Positions 15,238 through 24,508 of a stretch of DNA of 64,000 bases are shown piece by piece. Below the pieces are notes generated by a model, which worked only from the letters and a program-made list of their open reading frames with translations, ran no database searches and was not told the origin of the DNA. Origin of the DNA: Mycobacterium heidelbergense (GTDB lineage: Bacteria; Actinomycetota; Actinomycetes; Mycobacteriales; Mycobacteriaceae); the NCBI RefSeq assembly GCF_010730745.1, contig NZ_AP022615.1, forward strand, positions 930,001 to 994,000. Direction: 5' to 3'. Made by a program: the position numbers and the translations under genes. Every line of letters begins with the position of its first letter. Within the stretch, counting starts at the first letter, position 1.

Positions 15238-17412
15238 ATGACCCTCGCGATCGTCCCAGAGATCGATACCGCGAAAGATCCTGCCCTGCAAGTTGTTTCG
15301 GATGCGGCTGGGCGGATGCGGGTCCGAGTCGGCTGGGTGCGCAGCAACTCCCGGCGGGCCGTGGCTGTCGAAGAGGCGGTCGCCAAACAGCCGGGGGTGC
15401 GCGCCGTGCACGCCTACCCGCGCACCGGCTCCGTCGTCGTGTGGTACTCCCCCAGGCGGTGCGATCGCGCCTTGGCGCTCAAGGCAATCAGCGAGGCCGC
15501 GCACGTCGCCGCCGAGCTGATCCCGGCACGCGCGCCGCATTCGTCGGAGATCCGCAACACCGATGTCCTTCGCATGGCGATCGGCGGCGCGGCGCTGGCC
15601 CTGCTGGGCGTGCGCCGCTACGTGTTCGCGCGGCCGCTGCTGCTCGGCCCCAGCGGCCGGCTGTTCGCCACCGGCGTCACCGTCTTCACCGGCTACCCGT
15701 TCCTGCGCGGCGCGCTGCGCTCCCTGCGCTCCGGACGGGCCGGCACCGACGCGCTGGTCTCGGCGGCGACCGTGGCGAGCCTGATCCTGCGCGAGAACGT
15801 GGTCGCGCTGACGGTGCTCTGGCTGCTCAACATCGGTGAGTACCTGCAGGATCTGACCCTGCGCCGCACCCGGCGGGCCATCTCCGAGCTGCTGCGCGGC
15901 AGCCAGGACACGGCGTGGATCCGGCTGACCGACGGCCAGGAGATCCAGGTCCCCATCGACACCGTGCGGATCGGCGACGAGGTGATCGTCCACGACCACG
16001 TCGCGATCCCGGTGGACGGCGAGGTGGTCGACGGCGACGCCATCGTCGACCAGTCGGCGATCACCGGCGAAACCCTGCCGGTCAGCGTCGTCGTCGGGTC
16101 ACACGTGCACGCCGGTTCGGTCGTGGTGCGCGGACGCGTCGTGGTCCGCGCCCACGCCGTCGGCAACCAGACCGCCATCGGCCGGATCATCACCCGGGTC
16201 GAGGAGGCACAGCACGACCGGGCACCGATCCAGACCGTCGGCGAAAACTTCTCCCGCCGTTTCGTTCCCACGTCGTTCATCGTCTCGGCGATCACCCTGG
16301 CGATCACCGGGGACGTCCGCCGGGCGATGACCATGCTGCTGATCGCGTGCCCGTGCGCGGTGGGCTTGGCCACCCCGACCGCGATCAGCGCGGCGATCGG
16401 CAACGGCGCGCGCCGCGGCATCCTGATCAAGGGCGGATCCCACCTGGAGCAGGCCGGCCGGGTCGACGCGATCGTGTTCGACAAGACCGGGACGCTGACC
16501 GTCGGGCGCCCCGTGGTCACCAATATCGTTGCCATGCATAAGGATTGGCAGCCCGAGCAGGTGCTGGCGTACGCGGCCAGCTCGGAGATCCACTCCCGCC
16601 ACCCGCTGGCCGAGGCGGTGATCCGCTCGACCGAGGAGCGCCACATCAGCATCCCCCCGCACGAGGAGTGCGAGGTGCTGGTGGGCCTCGGGATGCGGAC
16701 CTGGGCCGACGGCCGGACCCTGCTGCTGGGCAGCCCGTCGCTGTTGCGCGCCGAAAAGGTCAAGGTGCCCAAGAAGGCGTCGGAATGGGTGGACAAGCTG
16801 CGGCGCCGGGCGGAGACGCCGTTGCTGCTGGCGGTGGATGGCACGCTGGTGGGGCTGATCAGCCTACGCGACGAGGTGCGGCCCGAGGCGGGAGAGGTGC
16901 TGAAGAAGTTGCGCGCCAACGGGATTCGCCGCATCGTCATGCTCACCGGCGACCACCCCGAGATCGCGCGGGTGGTTGCTGGCGAGCTCGGGATCGACGA
17001 GTGGCGCGCCGAGGTGATGCCGGAGGACAAGCTCACGGTGGTGCGCGAGCTGCAAGGCGAGGGCTACGTCGTGGGCATGGTCGGCGACGGCATCAACGAC
17101 GCCCCGGCGCTGGCCGCCGCCGACATCGGGATCGCCATGGGCCTGGCGGGCACCGACGTCGCCGTCGAGACCGCCGACGTGGCGCTGGCCAACGACGACC
17201 TGCATCGCCTGCTCGACGTGGGGGACCTGGGCGCCCGGGCCGTCGACGTCATCCGCGAGAACTACGGCATGTCCATCGCCGTCAACGCCGTCGGGCTGAT
17301 CATCGGCGCGGGCGGTGCGCTCTCCCCCGTGCTGGCCGCGATCCTGCACAACGCCTCGTCGGTGGCGGTGGTGGCCAACAGCTCCCGGCTGATCCGCTAC
17401 CGCCTGGACTGA
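15238..17412 (+). CDS. ctpC: CtpC, P1B-type metal-exporting ATPase
   Basis: This 724-residue P-type ATPase exports zinc (and possibly manganese) and works with PacL1. It has an N-terminal heavy-metal-associated-like region (about 20-95) without a CxxC, and paired transmembrane segments. The ion-binding CPC is at residues 371-373 in LIACPCAVGLATPT. The phosphorylation site DKTGTLT is at 415-421, HP in RHPLAEAV identifies the P1B nucleotide domain, and GDGINDAP begins near 616. It ends with two C-terminal membrane helices. Regulation is probably metal-responsive via the A+T-rich region before pacL1. Followed by convergent palindromic repeats. Confidence 0.93.
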   Translation: MTLAIVPEIDTAKDPALQVVSDAAGRMRVRVGWVRSNSRRAVAVEEAVAKQPGVRAVHAYPRTGSVVVWYSPRRCDRALALKAISEAAHVAAELIPARAPHSSEIRNTDVLRMAIGGAALALLGVRRYVFARPLLLGPSGRLFATGVTVFTGYPFLRGALRSLRSGRAGTDALVSAATVASLILRENVVALTVLWLLNIGEYLQDLTLRRTRRAISELLRGSQDTAWIRLTDGQEIQVPIDTVRIGDEVIVHDHVAIPVDGEVVDGDAIVDQSAITGETLPVSVVVGSHVHAGSVVVRGRVVVRAHAVGNQTAIGRIITRVEEAQHDRAPIQTVGENFSRRFVPTSFIVSAITLAITGDVRRAMTMLLIACPCAVGLATPTAISAAIGNGARRGILIKGGSHLEQAGRVDAIVFDKTGTLTVGRPVVTNIVAMHKDWQPEQVLAYAASSEIHSRHPLAEAVIRSTEERHISIPPHEECEVLVGLGMRTWADGRTLLLGSPSLLRAEKVKVPKKASEWVDKLRRRAETPLLLAVDGTLVGLISLRDEVRPEAGEVLKKLRANGIRRIVMLTGDHPEIARVVAGELGIDEWRAEVMPEDKLTVVRELQGEGYVVGMVGDGINDAPALAAADIGIAMGLAGTDVAVETADVALANDDLHRLLDVGDLGARAVDVIRENYGMSIAVNAVGLIIGAGGALSPVLAAILHNASSVAVVANSSRLIRYRLD

Positions 17413-17451
17413 GCCCCGCCCGGGCTCAGCCCCCGCCGGGCTCAGCCGCGC

Positions 17452-17543
17452 CGAGCGTGCGCAGTTGTACGCCATTGCGCGGCGTGTCGTGTGCAAACAC
17501 GCACGCTCGCGCATACCCGGCACGCACGCTCGCGCATATCCGG
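17452..17543 (+). repeat. palindromic and tandem repeats between convergent genes
   Basis: CGAGCGTGC at 17452-17460 is the exact reverse complement of GCACGCTCG at 17501-17509. The inner palindrome GTGTGCAAACAC lies at 17489-17500. A 23-base unit at 17498-17520 is repeated at 17521-17543 with one mismatch. The location between ctpC and an opposing gene suggests a bidirectional terminator or a mycobacterial intergenic palindrome. Confidence 0.7.
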
Positions 17544-17548
17544 CGGCG

Positions 17549-18196
17549 TCAGCAGCCGCAGGCGTGGCCGTGCCAGGACTGGATGCCCTCCCAGACCGCG
17601 ACGCCGGCGATCCCCAGCCCGATGACGGGGTCGACCCACCACCCGCCGGCCCACAGCGCCGTGACCGCGAGGCCCGCCAGCACGCCGGCCGACTGCGCCG
17701 CACACAGGTAGTTCTGGGTGCCCTCACCGCGGGTGGCTTCCGAGTCCAGTCGCGTGCCGAGGCGATGGTTGGCCCAGCCCAGCGTCAGCATCAGCAGCGG
17801 CGCGACGGCCGTCAGCCCCATACCGATCACCGAGGGGGCGGCGTGGCGTCCGTCGGCCAGGTCGCGCAACGACTCGGCGGCGATGTAGGGGGCGGTCAGA
17901 AAGAACGACACCGCCACGCCGCGCTGGGCGCGCCGCTCGGCCGTCTCGGACAGGGTGCGGGAGCCGCTGAAGCGCCACACCACCATCCCGCTGCCCAGCG
18001 CCTCCGCCCCGCCGCCCAGCGCCCACCCGGTCAGCGCGACGGATCCGACCACCAGCCCCTGCCACAGCCCGACGACACCCTCGACGAGCACCACGGCCAG
18101 GCTGAGCCAGGCCAGCCGCCGCGCCGCATCGGCGCCGCGCTGCCAGCCGACGTCCCGTGTGAACGGCGCAGGGGCCACCGAGATCAGCGTTTCCAT
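17549..18196 (-). CDS. cation-transporter-like membrane protein (Rv3271c homologue)
   Basis: This 215-residue protein has about five or six predicted transmembrane helices (for example LAWLSLAVVLVEGVVGLW, VIGMGLTAVAPLLMLTLGWA, VIGLGIAGVAVWEGIQSW) and resembles the membrane part of cation-diffusion-facilitator transporters. It lacks the His/Asp-rich cytoplasmic domain of full CDF proteins. The C-terminus HGHACGC is His/Cys-rich and may bind metal. Placement beside the CtpC metal exporter fits a metal role, but transport has not been shown. The start ATG at 18196 lies about 100 bases upstream of the divergent methyltransferase gene. Confidence 0.8.
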   Translation of the reverse strand: METLISVAPAPFTRDVGWQRGADAARRLAWLSLAVVLVEGVVGLWQGLVVGSVALTGWALGGGAEALGSGMVVWRFSGSRTLSETAERRAQRGVAVSFFLTAPYIAAESLRDLADGRHAAPSVIGMGLTAVAPLLMLTLGWANHRLGTRLDSEATRGEGTQNYLCAAQSAGVLAGLAVTALWAGGWWVDPVIGLGIAGVAVWEGIQSWHGHACGC

Positions 18197-18298
18197 CGAA
18201 GCGATGGTAGAGGCGCGACGGCCCCGGGCCCGGGACGCCGAACCGGCTGGAGACCGTATCGTTATTGTGGCTAAGCAGTGGATCGAGGGAGGGACACG

Positions 18299-19213
18299 AT
18301 GGCGCGTACCGACAATGACTCCTGGGACCTGGCGACCAGCGTGGGAGCCACCGCGACCATGGTCGCGTCGGGACGGGCCCGCGCCACCCGAGCCGCGCTG
18401 ATCGACGACCGGTTCGCCGAGCCGCTGGTGCGCGCCGTGGGCGTCGACTTCTTCACCCGTTGGGCCGCCGGCGAACTCGACTCCGCCGACGTCGACGTGC
18501 CCGGCGCCCCGTGGGGCATGCAGCGCGTCACCGACATGATGGCGGCCCGCACGCGGTACATCGACGCGTTCTTCGCGCGGGCGGGCGAGGCGGGCATCCG
18601 CCAGGTGGTCATCCTGGCCTCCGGCCTGGACGCGCGCGGCTACCGGCTGCCCTGGGCCGCGGGCACGACGGTGTACGAGATCGACCAGCCGCAAGTCATC
18701 GAATTCAAGACCGCCACCCTCGCCGGGCTCGGCGCCGAGCCCACGGCCGACGTGCGGGCGGTCGCGATCGACCTGCGCCACGACTGGCCGGCGGCGCTGC
18801 GGCGGGCGGGTTTCGACCCCAGCCGGCCCGCCGCGTGGGCCGCCGAGGGCCTGCTCGGGTTTCTGCCGGCCGACGCCCAGGATCGGTTGCTGGACAACAT
18901 CACCGCGCTCAGCGCCGACGGCAGTCAGCTGGTGGCCGAGGTCTTCGTGAACTCGGGCGACAATCAGCAGGCCCTCAACGAGGCCAGCAAGAAGTGGCGG
19001 GAGAACGGCCTCGACATCGCGCTCGGCGACCTGGGCTTCCCCGGGGAGCGCAACGACGTGGCGGCCTACCTGGCCGACCGTGGCTGGCACCCGGTTCGGA
19101 CGTCGCTGAATGAGCTGTTGGGCGACAACGGGTTACCGCTGCAGTCCACCGAGCCCGGCGCCCCCTTCGCCAAGAACTACTACTGCACCGCGGTGTTACA
19201 CCAGCCGGGTTAA
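18299..19213 (+). CDS. class I SAM-dependent methyltransferase (leucine carboxyl methyltransferase-like family)
   Basis: This 304-residue protein belongs to the large mycobacterial family of putative S-adenosylmethionine methyltransferases (TIGR00027). The family start DSWDLATSVGATATMVA is present, followed by AARTRYIDAFF and VVILASGLDARGYRLPW (SAM-binding glycine-rich loop). YEIDQPQVIEFKTATL and AEGLLGFLP are further hallmarks. Mycobacteria carry many paralogues and the substrates are unknown. The ATG at 18299 has GGGAGGGAC just upstream; the in-frame start at 18278 is unlikely. It is 14 bases before the CoA-transferase gene and probably cotranscribed. Confidence 0.88.
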   Translation: MARTDNDSWDLATSVGATATMVASGRARATRAALIDDRFAEPLVRAVGVDFFTRWAAGELDSADVDVPGAPWGMQRVTDMMAARTRYIDAFFARAGEAGIRQVVILASGLDARGYRLPWAAGTTVYEIDQPQVIEFKTATLAGLGAEPTADVRAVAIDLRHDWPAALRRAGFDPSRPAAWAAEGLLGFLPADAQDRLLDNITALSADGSQLVAEVFVNSGDNQQALNEASKKWRENGLDIALGDLGFPGERNDVAAYLADRGWHPVRTSLNELLGDNGLPLQSTEPGAPFAKNYYCTAVLHQPG

Positions 19214-19227
19214 AGGAAGGCCCCACG

Positions 19228-20412
19228 ATGCCGGACAGGCCAAACAACAAGCCCGCCAAGCCACTTGACGGATTCCGGGTACTCGACTTCACGCAGAACG
19301 TCGCCGGGCCGCTGGCCGGGCAGGTGCTAGCCGACCTGGGCGCCGAGGTGATCAAGGTCGAGGCGCCCGGCGGCGAGGCGGCCCGGCAGATCACCGCGGT
19401 CCTGCCCGGCCGCCCGCCGCTGGCCACGTATTTCCTGCCGAACAACCGGGGCAAGAAGTCGGTCACGGTGGACCTGAGAACCGAAGAGGGCAAGCGCCAG
19501 ATCCTGCGTCTCGCCGACACCGCCGACGTGGTGCTGGAAGGGTTTCGGCCCGGCGTCATGGAACGGATGGGCCTCGGCCCCGACGACCTGCGGTCGCGCA
19601 ATCCCAAGCTCATCTACGCGCGCCTGTCGGCCTACGGCGGCAACGGCCCGAACGGCAGCAGGCCGGGCGTCGACCTGATGGTCGCCGCCGAGTCGGGCAT
19701 GACCACCGGCATGCCCACGCCGGACGGCAAACCGCAGATCATCCCCTTCCAGCTTGTCGACAACGCCAGCGGCCACGTGCTGGCCCAGGCGGTGCTGGCC
19801 GCGCTGCTCAACCGCGAGCGCCACGGGGTGGCCGACACGGTCCGGGTCGCGATGTACGACGTCGCGGTGGGACTGCAGGCCAACCAGCTCACCATGCACC
19901 TGAACAAACCGAGCGCGGCGTCCGAGCCGAAACCCAAGCGGCGCAAGGGAGTTGGCTTCGCCACCCAGCCGTCGGACGCGTTCAGGGCCGCCGACGGCCA
20001 CCTCGTGATCAGCGCGTACGTCCCCAAGCACTGGGCCAAGCTGTGCGAGATCATCGGCCGGCCCGACCTACTGGACGACGAGCGATTCGCCGACCAGCGC
20101 GCGCGGGCCCTCAACTACCCCGAGCTGACCGAGGAGCTGGAAAAGGCGCTGGCCGCCAAGACCGCCGCCGCATGGGTGGAGCTGCTGCAGCAGGGCGGGC
20201 TGATGGCCTGCCTCGCCTACAGCTGGAAGCAGGTCGTCGACACCCCGCTGTTCGCCGAGAACGAGCTCGCGCTGCGGGTCGGCGACGGCGAGGACGCGAT
20301 CACGGTGATCCGCACCCCGGCCCGCTACGCCAGCTTCGACGCCGTGGCCGCCGATCCCCCACCCACCGCGGGCCAGCACAACGACGCGTTCCTGGTCAGG
20401 GAACCAGTTTGA
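19228..20412 (+). CDS. CaiB/BaiF family III CoA transferase (Rv3272 homologue)
   Basis: This 394-residue family III CoA transferase moves CoA between carboxylic acids. The N-terminal signature GFRVLDFTQNVAGPLAGQVLADLGAEVIKVE is seen in parts at residues 14-45. NNRGKKSVTVDL, FRPGVMERMGLGPDDL and a RPGVDLMVAAESG stretch follow; the last lies where the catalytic Asp is expected. C-terminal sequence QPSDAFRAADGHLVIS is typical. Substrates cannot be told from sequence. AAGGAAGG precedes the ATG. Its last 17 bases overlap the convergent pknD 3' end. Confidence 0.9.
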   Translation: MPDRPNNKPAKPLDGFRVLDFTQNVAGPLAGQVLADLGAEVIKVEAPGGEAARQITAVLPGRPPLATYFLPNNRGKKSVTVDLRTEEGKRQILRLADTADVVLEGFRPGVMERMGLGPDDLRSRNPKLIYARLSAYGGNGPNGSRPGVDLMVAAESGMTTGMPTPDGKPQIIPFQLVDNASGHVLAQAVLAALLNRERHGVADTVRVAMYDVAVGLQANQLTMHLNKPSAASEPKPKRRKGVGFATQPSDAFRAADGHLVISAYVPKHWAKLCEIIGRPDLLDDERFADQRARALNYPELTEELEKALAAKTAAAWVELLQQGGLMACLAYSWKQVVDTPLFAENELALRVGDGEDAITVIRTPARYASFDAVAADPPPTAGQHNDAFLVREPV

Positions 20413-22315
20413 CCACCCTGTCGTTGCCGCGGTCGGCGACGTAGACGTCTCCGGCGCCGTTGCCATCGGTGTCCACCGCCACCGCCAACGGGGTGTTGAG
20501 CCCGGTGAGCGGCAGCACCGTCGAGGCGTTCGACCCGGCCGGCAGCTTCACCACCTGGCTGCTGTCGTGCTCGGTGACGTAGACGGTGCCGTCGTTGTCC
20601 ACCGCGATGCCCCAGGGCACGGTGACGCCGGTGAACGGCAGCTCGGTCTGGGCGGTCGCCCCGGCCGCCAGCTTGAGCACCCTGTTGTTGTCGGTGTCGG
20701 TGACGTAGACGTTGCCGGCGGGGTCCACCGCCACGCCGTCGGGGTTCTTCAGGCCGTCGAACGGAAGGTCGGTCTGGGCGTTCGAGCCGGCCGCCAGCTT
20801 CACCACCCGGCTGTCGCCCCGGTCGGCGACATAGACGTTGCCCTGACCGTCCACCGCGACGCCTTCGGGGTAGTTGAGGCCGGTGAACGGCAGCACCGTC
20901 TGGTTGTTCGACCCGGCCGCCAACTTCACCACCCTGTTGTTGAAGTCGGTGACGTAGATCGCGCCGGCATCATCGACCGCCAGTCCCTGCGGCTGATAAA
21001 GACCGTTGAACGGCAGCACCCTCGGGGCGCTGCTTCCGGGCGGCAACTCCACCACCCGCCCGTACATGCCCTCGCTGGTGACGTACACGTTGCCGGCCTT
21101 GTCCAGCGCCACCCCGCCCGGGGAGAGGCGGAAGTCGAGGCCGTTGAACGGCAACACGGTCTGCCCCGACGCCTGCTTCGACGCGGGGTGCGACCCGCGC
21201 GCTACGACGACGATGGCGATGACGGCGACGAGGACGAGCGCGGCCGCAACGGCGCCGGCGATGATCCACGGCTTGCGTTTTCGGCCGGGCCGGGGCGCGG
21301 GCGGCTCGCGATACGGCGGCGGCGCGGGTTGGCCGCGCCAGCCGGTCACGCCGGCGGGCGGCGACGTCCAGCCACCGCCGCCGTCGAATGCCACGGGACG
21401 CGCCATCGTCTCGGCGTCGCCGCTCGATCGGGCCGCATCCTCGCCGTGCCGCAAAATGGCGACGGCCTGGTGCTGCTCGGATGTGGTCAGGGCCTCGTGG
21501 GCGGCGTCGGCCATTTCCCCGGCGGTGCGGTAACGCTCCTCGGGGTTCTTGGCCATGCCCCGGGCGATCACGTGATCCAGGGCCACCGGAACCCTGCCCG
21601 GCAGCAGTTGGCTGGGCCGCGGGGCGGGCTCGAGCAGGTGCGCGGCGATCAACCGTTCCACGCTGTCGGACTGGTACGGGGGCGACCCGGTCAGGCACTC
21701 ACCGAACACGCAAGCGAGCGAATAGATGTCGGCGCGGTAGGTGACCTCGTCGCTGGTGAACCGCTCCGGGGCCATGTACCGGTAGGTGCCCATCGCCGTC
21801 CCGGTCGCGGTCAGGGCGGGATCGCTCGCGGCGCGGGCGATCCCGAAATCCACCAGATAGGCGAAGTCGTTCTTGGTGATCAGGATGTTTTCCGGTTTGA
21901 CGTCGCGGTGTGTCACGCCGTTGGCGTGCGCGGCGTCCAGCGCGGAGGCGATCTGGCTCACGATGGCCACCGCCTCCGGCGGGCTGAGCGGCCCGGAGCG
22001 TTTCAACAGGGCGGCCAGGTCGGTGCCCTCGATCAGGCGCATATCCAGGTAGAGGCGCCCGTCGATCTCGCCGTAGTCGTGGATCGGCACCACGTGCGGC
22101 TCGGTCAGCCGGCCCGCGGCGTCGGCCTCGCGTTGCATCCGCGCGCGAAAGATCGGGTTGCCGGAGTATTGGGGGGATATCAGCTTCAACGCCACCACCC
22201 GGCGCTTGCGGGTGTCCTCGGCCTCGTAGACCTCGCCCATCCCGCCGCGGCCCAGCAGCCGCAACAATCGGTAGGGCCCGAACTGCGACCCCGCCCGCGA
22301 ACCTGGCCCGCTCAC
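20396..22315 (-). CDS. pknD: PknD, receptor-type Ser/Thr protein kinase with NHL beta-propeller
   Basis: This 639-residue transmembrane kinase has a cytoplasmic Hanks-type domain (about 14-275). It contains glycine loop GRGGMGEVY, Lys44 of VALK, HRDVKPEN at 136-143, DFG at 156-158 and a Thr-rich activation loop. A Pro-rich juxtamembrane linker leads to one transmembrane helix (about 350-372). The extracytoplasmic six-bladed NHL propeller (385-639) has repeated VLPF-x-GL and VYV-x-D-x3-NRVVKL units. M. tuberculosis PknD sits beside the pst genes and is linked to phosphate availability. The GTG at 22315 was chosen because GAAGGGAG lies eight bases before it; the ATG at 22351 is inside pstS2. 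Confidence 0.93.
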   Translation of the reverse strand: MSGPGSRAGSQFGPYRLLRLLGRGGMGEVYEAEDTRKRRVVALKLISPQYSGNPIFRARMQREADAAGRLTEPHVVPIHDYGEIDGRLYLDMRLIEGTDLAALLKRSGPLSPPEAVAIVSQIASALDAAHANGVTHRDVKPENILITKNDFAYLVDFGIARAASDPALTATGTAMGTYRYMAPERFTSDEVTYRADIYSLACVFGECLTGSPPYQSDSVERLIAAHLLEPAPRPSQLLPGRVPVALDHVIARGMAKNPEERYRTAGEMADAAHEALTTSEQHQAVAILRHGEDAARSSGDAETMARPVAFDGGGGWTSPPAGVTGWRGQPAPPPYREPPAPRPGRKRKPWIIAGAVAAALVLVAVIAIVVVARGSHPASKQASGQTVLPFNGLDFRLSPGGVALDKAGNVYVTSEGMYGRVVELPPGSSAPRVLPFNGLYQPQGLAVDDAGAIYVTDFNNRVVKLAAGSNNQTVLPFTGLNYPEGVAVDGQGNVYVADRGDSRVVKLAAGSNAQTDLPFDGLKNPDGVAVDPAGNVYVTDTDNNRVLKLAAGATAQTELPFTGVTVPWGIAVDNDGTVYVTEHDSSQVVKLPAGSNASTVLPLTGLNTPLAVAVDTDGNGAGDVYVADRGNDRVVKLVP

Positions 22316-22337
22316 CGTCGGGGCTCCCTTCGTCTGG

Positions 22338-23447
22338 TCACGCGATGGCATTCACGGCCGTCGCCAGTTTCGACTGGAACGAGCTGGGCAGCGGAATGGA
22401 TCCGTACTGCTCCAAACCGTCTTGCCCCGGCCCGATCGCGGCCTGCATGAACGCCTTCACGGCCGCCGCCGTCGCGGAATCCGGGTACTTCGAGCAGACG
22501 ATCTCATAGGTCGCCAGCACGATCGGGTACGCGCCGGCCTGGGTCGGCTTGTAGAACGACGAGGTGTCCAGCACCAGGTCGTTGCCCTGCCCCTGGATCC
22601 TGGCGCCGGCAATGGTCTTGCCGACCGAGTCGGTGGTGATCGGCACCGGATCCGGACCCGCCGACGTGATGATCGACGCCATGTGCAGCTGCTTGCCCAC
22701 CGCGAACGACCACTCGTTGTAGGTGATCGACCCGTCGGTGCTCTGCAGCGCCGCCGACGTGCCGTTGTTGCCGCTGGCGCCGTCGCCGACGCCGCCGTTG
22801 AACGTCTCGCCGGCGCCCTTGCCCCACGCGCCGTTGGACGCGCCGTCGAGGTATTGCTGGAAGTTGGCCGTGGTCCCGGACTTGTCGCTGCGGAACACGA
22901 CATGGATGGGCGTCGAGGGGAAGGCGGCGCCCCCGTTGAGCGCCCTGATCGCCGGGTCGTCCCACCTGGTGATGCTGCCGTTGAAGATCTTCGCCGTGGT
23001 GGGTCCGTCGAGGTTCAGCGACCCCACGCCGTTGAGGTGGTAGGTGACCGCGATCGGGCCGAACACCGTCGGCAGGTCCCACGCCGTGGAACCGCAGCGG
23101 GCCGCCGCCCGGTCGGGCTGACCCGTCGAGGGATCCAACGGAACGTCGGAGCCCGCCAGGTCGGTTTCGTTGTTGACGAATTGCTCCACCCCGGCGCCGG
23201 AGCCATTCGCGTTGTAGTCCAGCGTGTGGCCCGGACAGGCCCGGATATACGCGTAGACAAACTGTTCCATGGCGTTTTCTTGCGCGGTCGAGCCGCTGGC
23301 GTGGAGCAGTTTCTTGCCGCCGCAGTTCACCGGGGCCGACGTGGCGCTGGATCCGGCCGACGTGTTCGAATTGCCGCCGCATCCCGATAACACCAGCGTG
23401 CCGGCGGCCAGCAGGCTCAGCGCGGCGCCGGATCGGATGAACCTCAC
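22338..23447 (-). CDS. pstS2: PstS2, phosphate-binding lipoprotein
   Basis: This 369-residue ABC-transporter substrate-binding protein starts with a lipoprotein signal peptide (VRFIRSGAALSLLAAG, then lipobox LSGC). The mature protein has the phosphate-binding PstS fold. Phosphate-ligand motifs LHASGSTAQENAM, NGSGAGVEQF and FRSDKSGTTANFQ are present. It matches M. tuberculosis PstS2 more closely than PstS1 or PstS3. The GTG at 23447 follows a perfect GAGGAGGACC. It is transcribed with pknD (23 bases apart) and divergently from pstB, so the kinase and this receptor probably share phosphate-starvation control. Confidence 0.94.
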   Translation of the reverse strand: MRFIRSGAALSLLAAGTLVLSGCGGNSNTSAGSSATSAPVNCGGKKLLHASGSTAQENAMEQFVYAYIRACPGHTLDYNANGSGAGVEQFVNNETDLAGSDVPLDPSTGQPDRAAARCGSTAWDLPTVFGPIAVTYHLNGVGSLNLDGPTTAKIFNGSITRWDDPAIRALNGGAAFPSTPIHVVFRSDKSGTTANFQQYLDGASNGAWGKGAGETFNGGVGDGASGNNGTSAALQSTDGSITYNEWSFAVGKQLHMASIITSAGPDPVPITTDSVGKTIAGARIQGQGNDLVLDTSSFYKPTQAGAYPIVLATYEIVCSKYPDSATAAAVKAFMQAAIGPGQDGLEQYGSIPLPSSFQSKLATAVNAIA

Positions 23448-23489
23448 GGTCCTCCTCGTGTCAGGGCGACAAATAACGGGTTTGGCAAC

Positions 23490-23501
23490 GAACACATGAA
23501 C
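23490..23501 (-). promoter_or_regulatory. possible RegX3-like half-site pair upstream of pstS2
   Basis: On the minus strand this reads GTTCATGTGTTC, a direct repeat of GTTC eight bases apart in the pstS2-pstB divergent region. Phosphate-responsive PhoB-type regulators bind direct GTTC-containing repeats, so it is a candidate for SenX3-RegX3 control. The match is short and may be chance. Confidence 0.25.
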
Positions 23502-23605
23502 CAGTCGTGAATATACAAATCTTTGAAGATGGGCGTGGGATTAACGCCAGCTTGTAATTGGCTGAGCACCCACGACGTAAACCCCGAATGCGGGCGAACG
23601 GCACG

Positions 23606-23611
23606 TAACAT
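23606..23611 (+). promoter_or_regulatory. -10 box of the pstB-pstS1-pstC1-pstA2 operon
   Basis: TAACAT matches TANNNT. The implied +1 at about 23618 lies two bases before the ATG of pstB at 23620. Confidence 0.5.
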
Positions 23612-23619
23612 CACGGTTG

Positions 23620-24456
23620 ATGGACCGTGAACAGCTCGACGCCAACGGCGGTGCCGGCAATGCGGCCCCCTCCGCCATCGCGGCGGTGAACCTCACGCTG
23701 GGTTTCGGCGCCAAGACCGTCCTCGACGGGGTGAGCCTGGACTTTCCGGCGCGCGCGGTCACGTCCCTGCTGGGACCCACCGGCTCCGGCAAGACGACCT
23801 TCCTGCGCACGCTGAACCGGATGAACGACAAGGTCTCCGGTTTCCGGCACAGCGGCGACGTGCTGATGGGCGGGCGCAGCATCTTCGCCGACCGCGACCT
23901 GATGGAGTTTCGCCGCAGCGTCGGCATGCTGTTCCAACGTCCCAATCCCTTCCCCATGTCGATCATGGACAACGTCGTCGCCGGGGTGCGCGCGCACAAA
24001 ATGGTGCCGCGCAAGCAATTCAAACGCGTCGCCGAGGACCGGCTCACCGAGGTCGGCCTCTGGGACGCGGTCAAGGATCGGCTCGGCGATTCCCCGTTCC
24101 GCCTCTCCGGCGGCCAGCAGCAGCTGTTGTGCCTGGCCCGCGCCCTCGCGGTCGGCCCGGAGGTGCTGCTGCTCGACGAGCCGACCTCCTCGCTGGACCC
24201 GACCACGACCGAAAAGATCGAGGGCCTCATCCGCTCGCTCGCCGACCGCCTGACCGTGATCATGGTGACCCACGACCTCGCCCAGGCCGCCCGCACCGGC
24301 GACCGGACCGCCTTCTTCTTCGAAGGCCGGCTGGTCGAGGAGGGGCCCACCGAACAGCTGTTCTTATCGCCGAAGCATGAGGAAACCGTCCGCTACTTCG
24401 CCCCGTTCCGGCCGGCGCGGGCGGGCACCGAGAAGGTTGGGGCCACCGACAGCTAG
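23620..24456 (+). CDS. pstB: PstB, ATP-binding subunit of the phosphate ABC transporter
   Basis: This 278-residue ATPase energises phosphate import. Walker A GPTGSGKT is at residues 52-59, the Q-loop lies in MLFQRPNPFPMS, the signature LSGGQQQ at 162-168, Walker B LLLLDEPTS ends near 190, and VTHDLAQAAR holds the switch His. The sequence after the signature reads LLCLARA rather than the commoner RLCIARA, as in M. tuberculosis Rv0933. It is first in a five-gene run. An in-frame TTG immediately precedes the ATG; the ATG fits the near-leaderless promoter better. Confidence 0.93.
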   Translation: MDREQLDANGGAGNAAPSAIAAVNLTLGFGAKTVLDGVSLDFPARAVTSLLGPTGSGKTTFLRTLNRMNDKVSGFRHSGDVLMGGRSIFADRDLMEFRRSVGMLFQRPNPFPMSIMDNVVAGVRAHKMVPRKQFKRVAEDRLTEVGLWDAVKDRLGDSPFRLSGGQQQLLCLARALAVGPEVLLLDEPTSSLDPTTTEKIEGLIRSLADRLTVIMVTHDLAQAARTGDRTAFFFEGRLVEEGPTEQLFLSPKHEETVRYFAPFRPARAGTEKVGATDS

Positions 24457-24508
24457 CTGGCCGGGGCCACGAGGGCCCGCCGGGCGGGACGCACGAGGAA
24501 GCGAGGAC

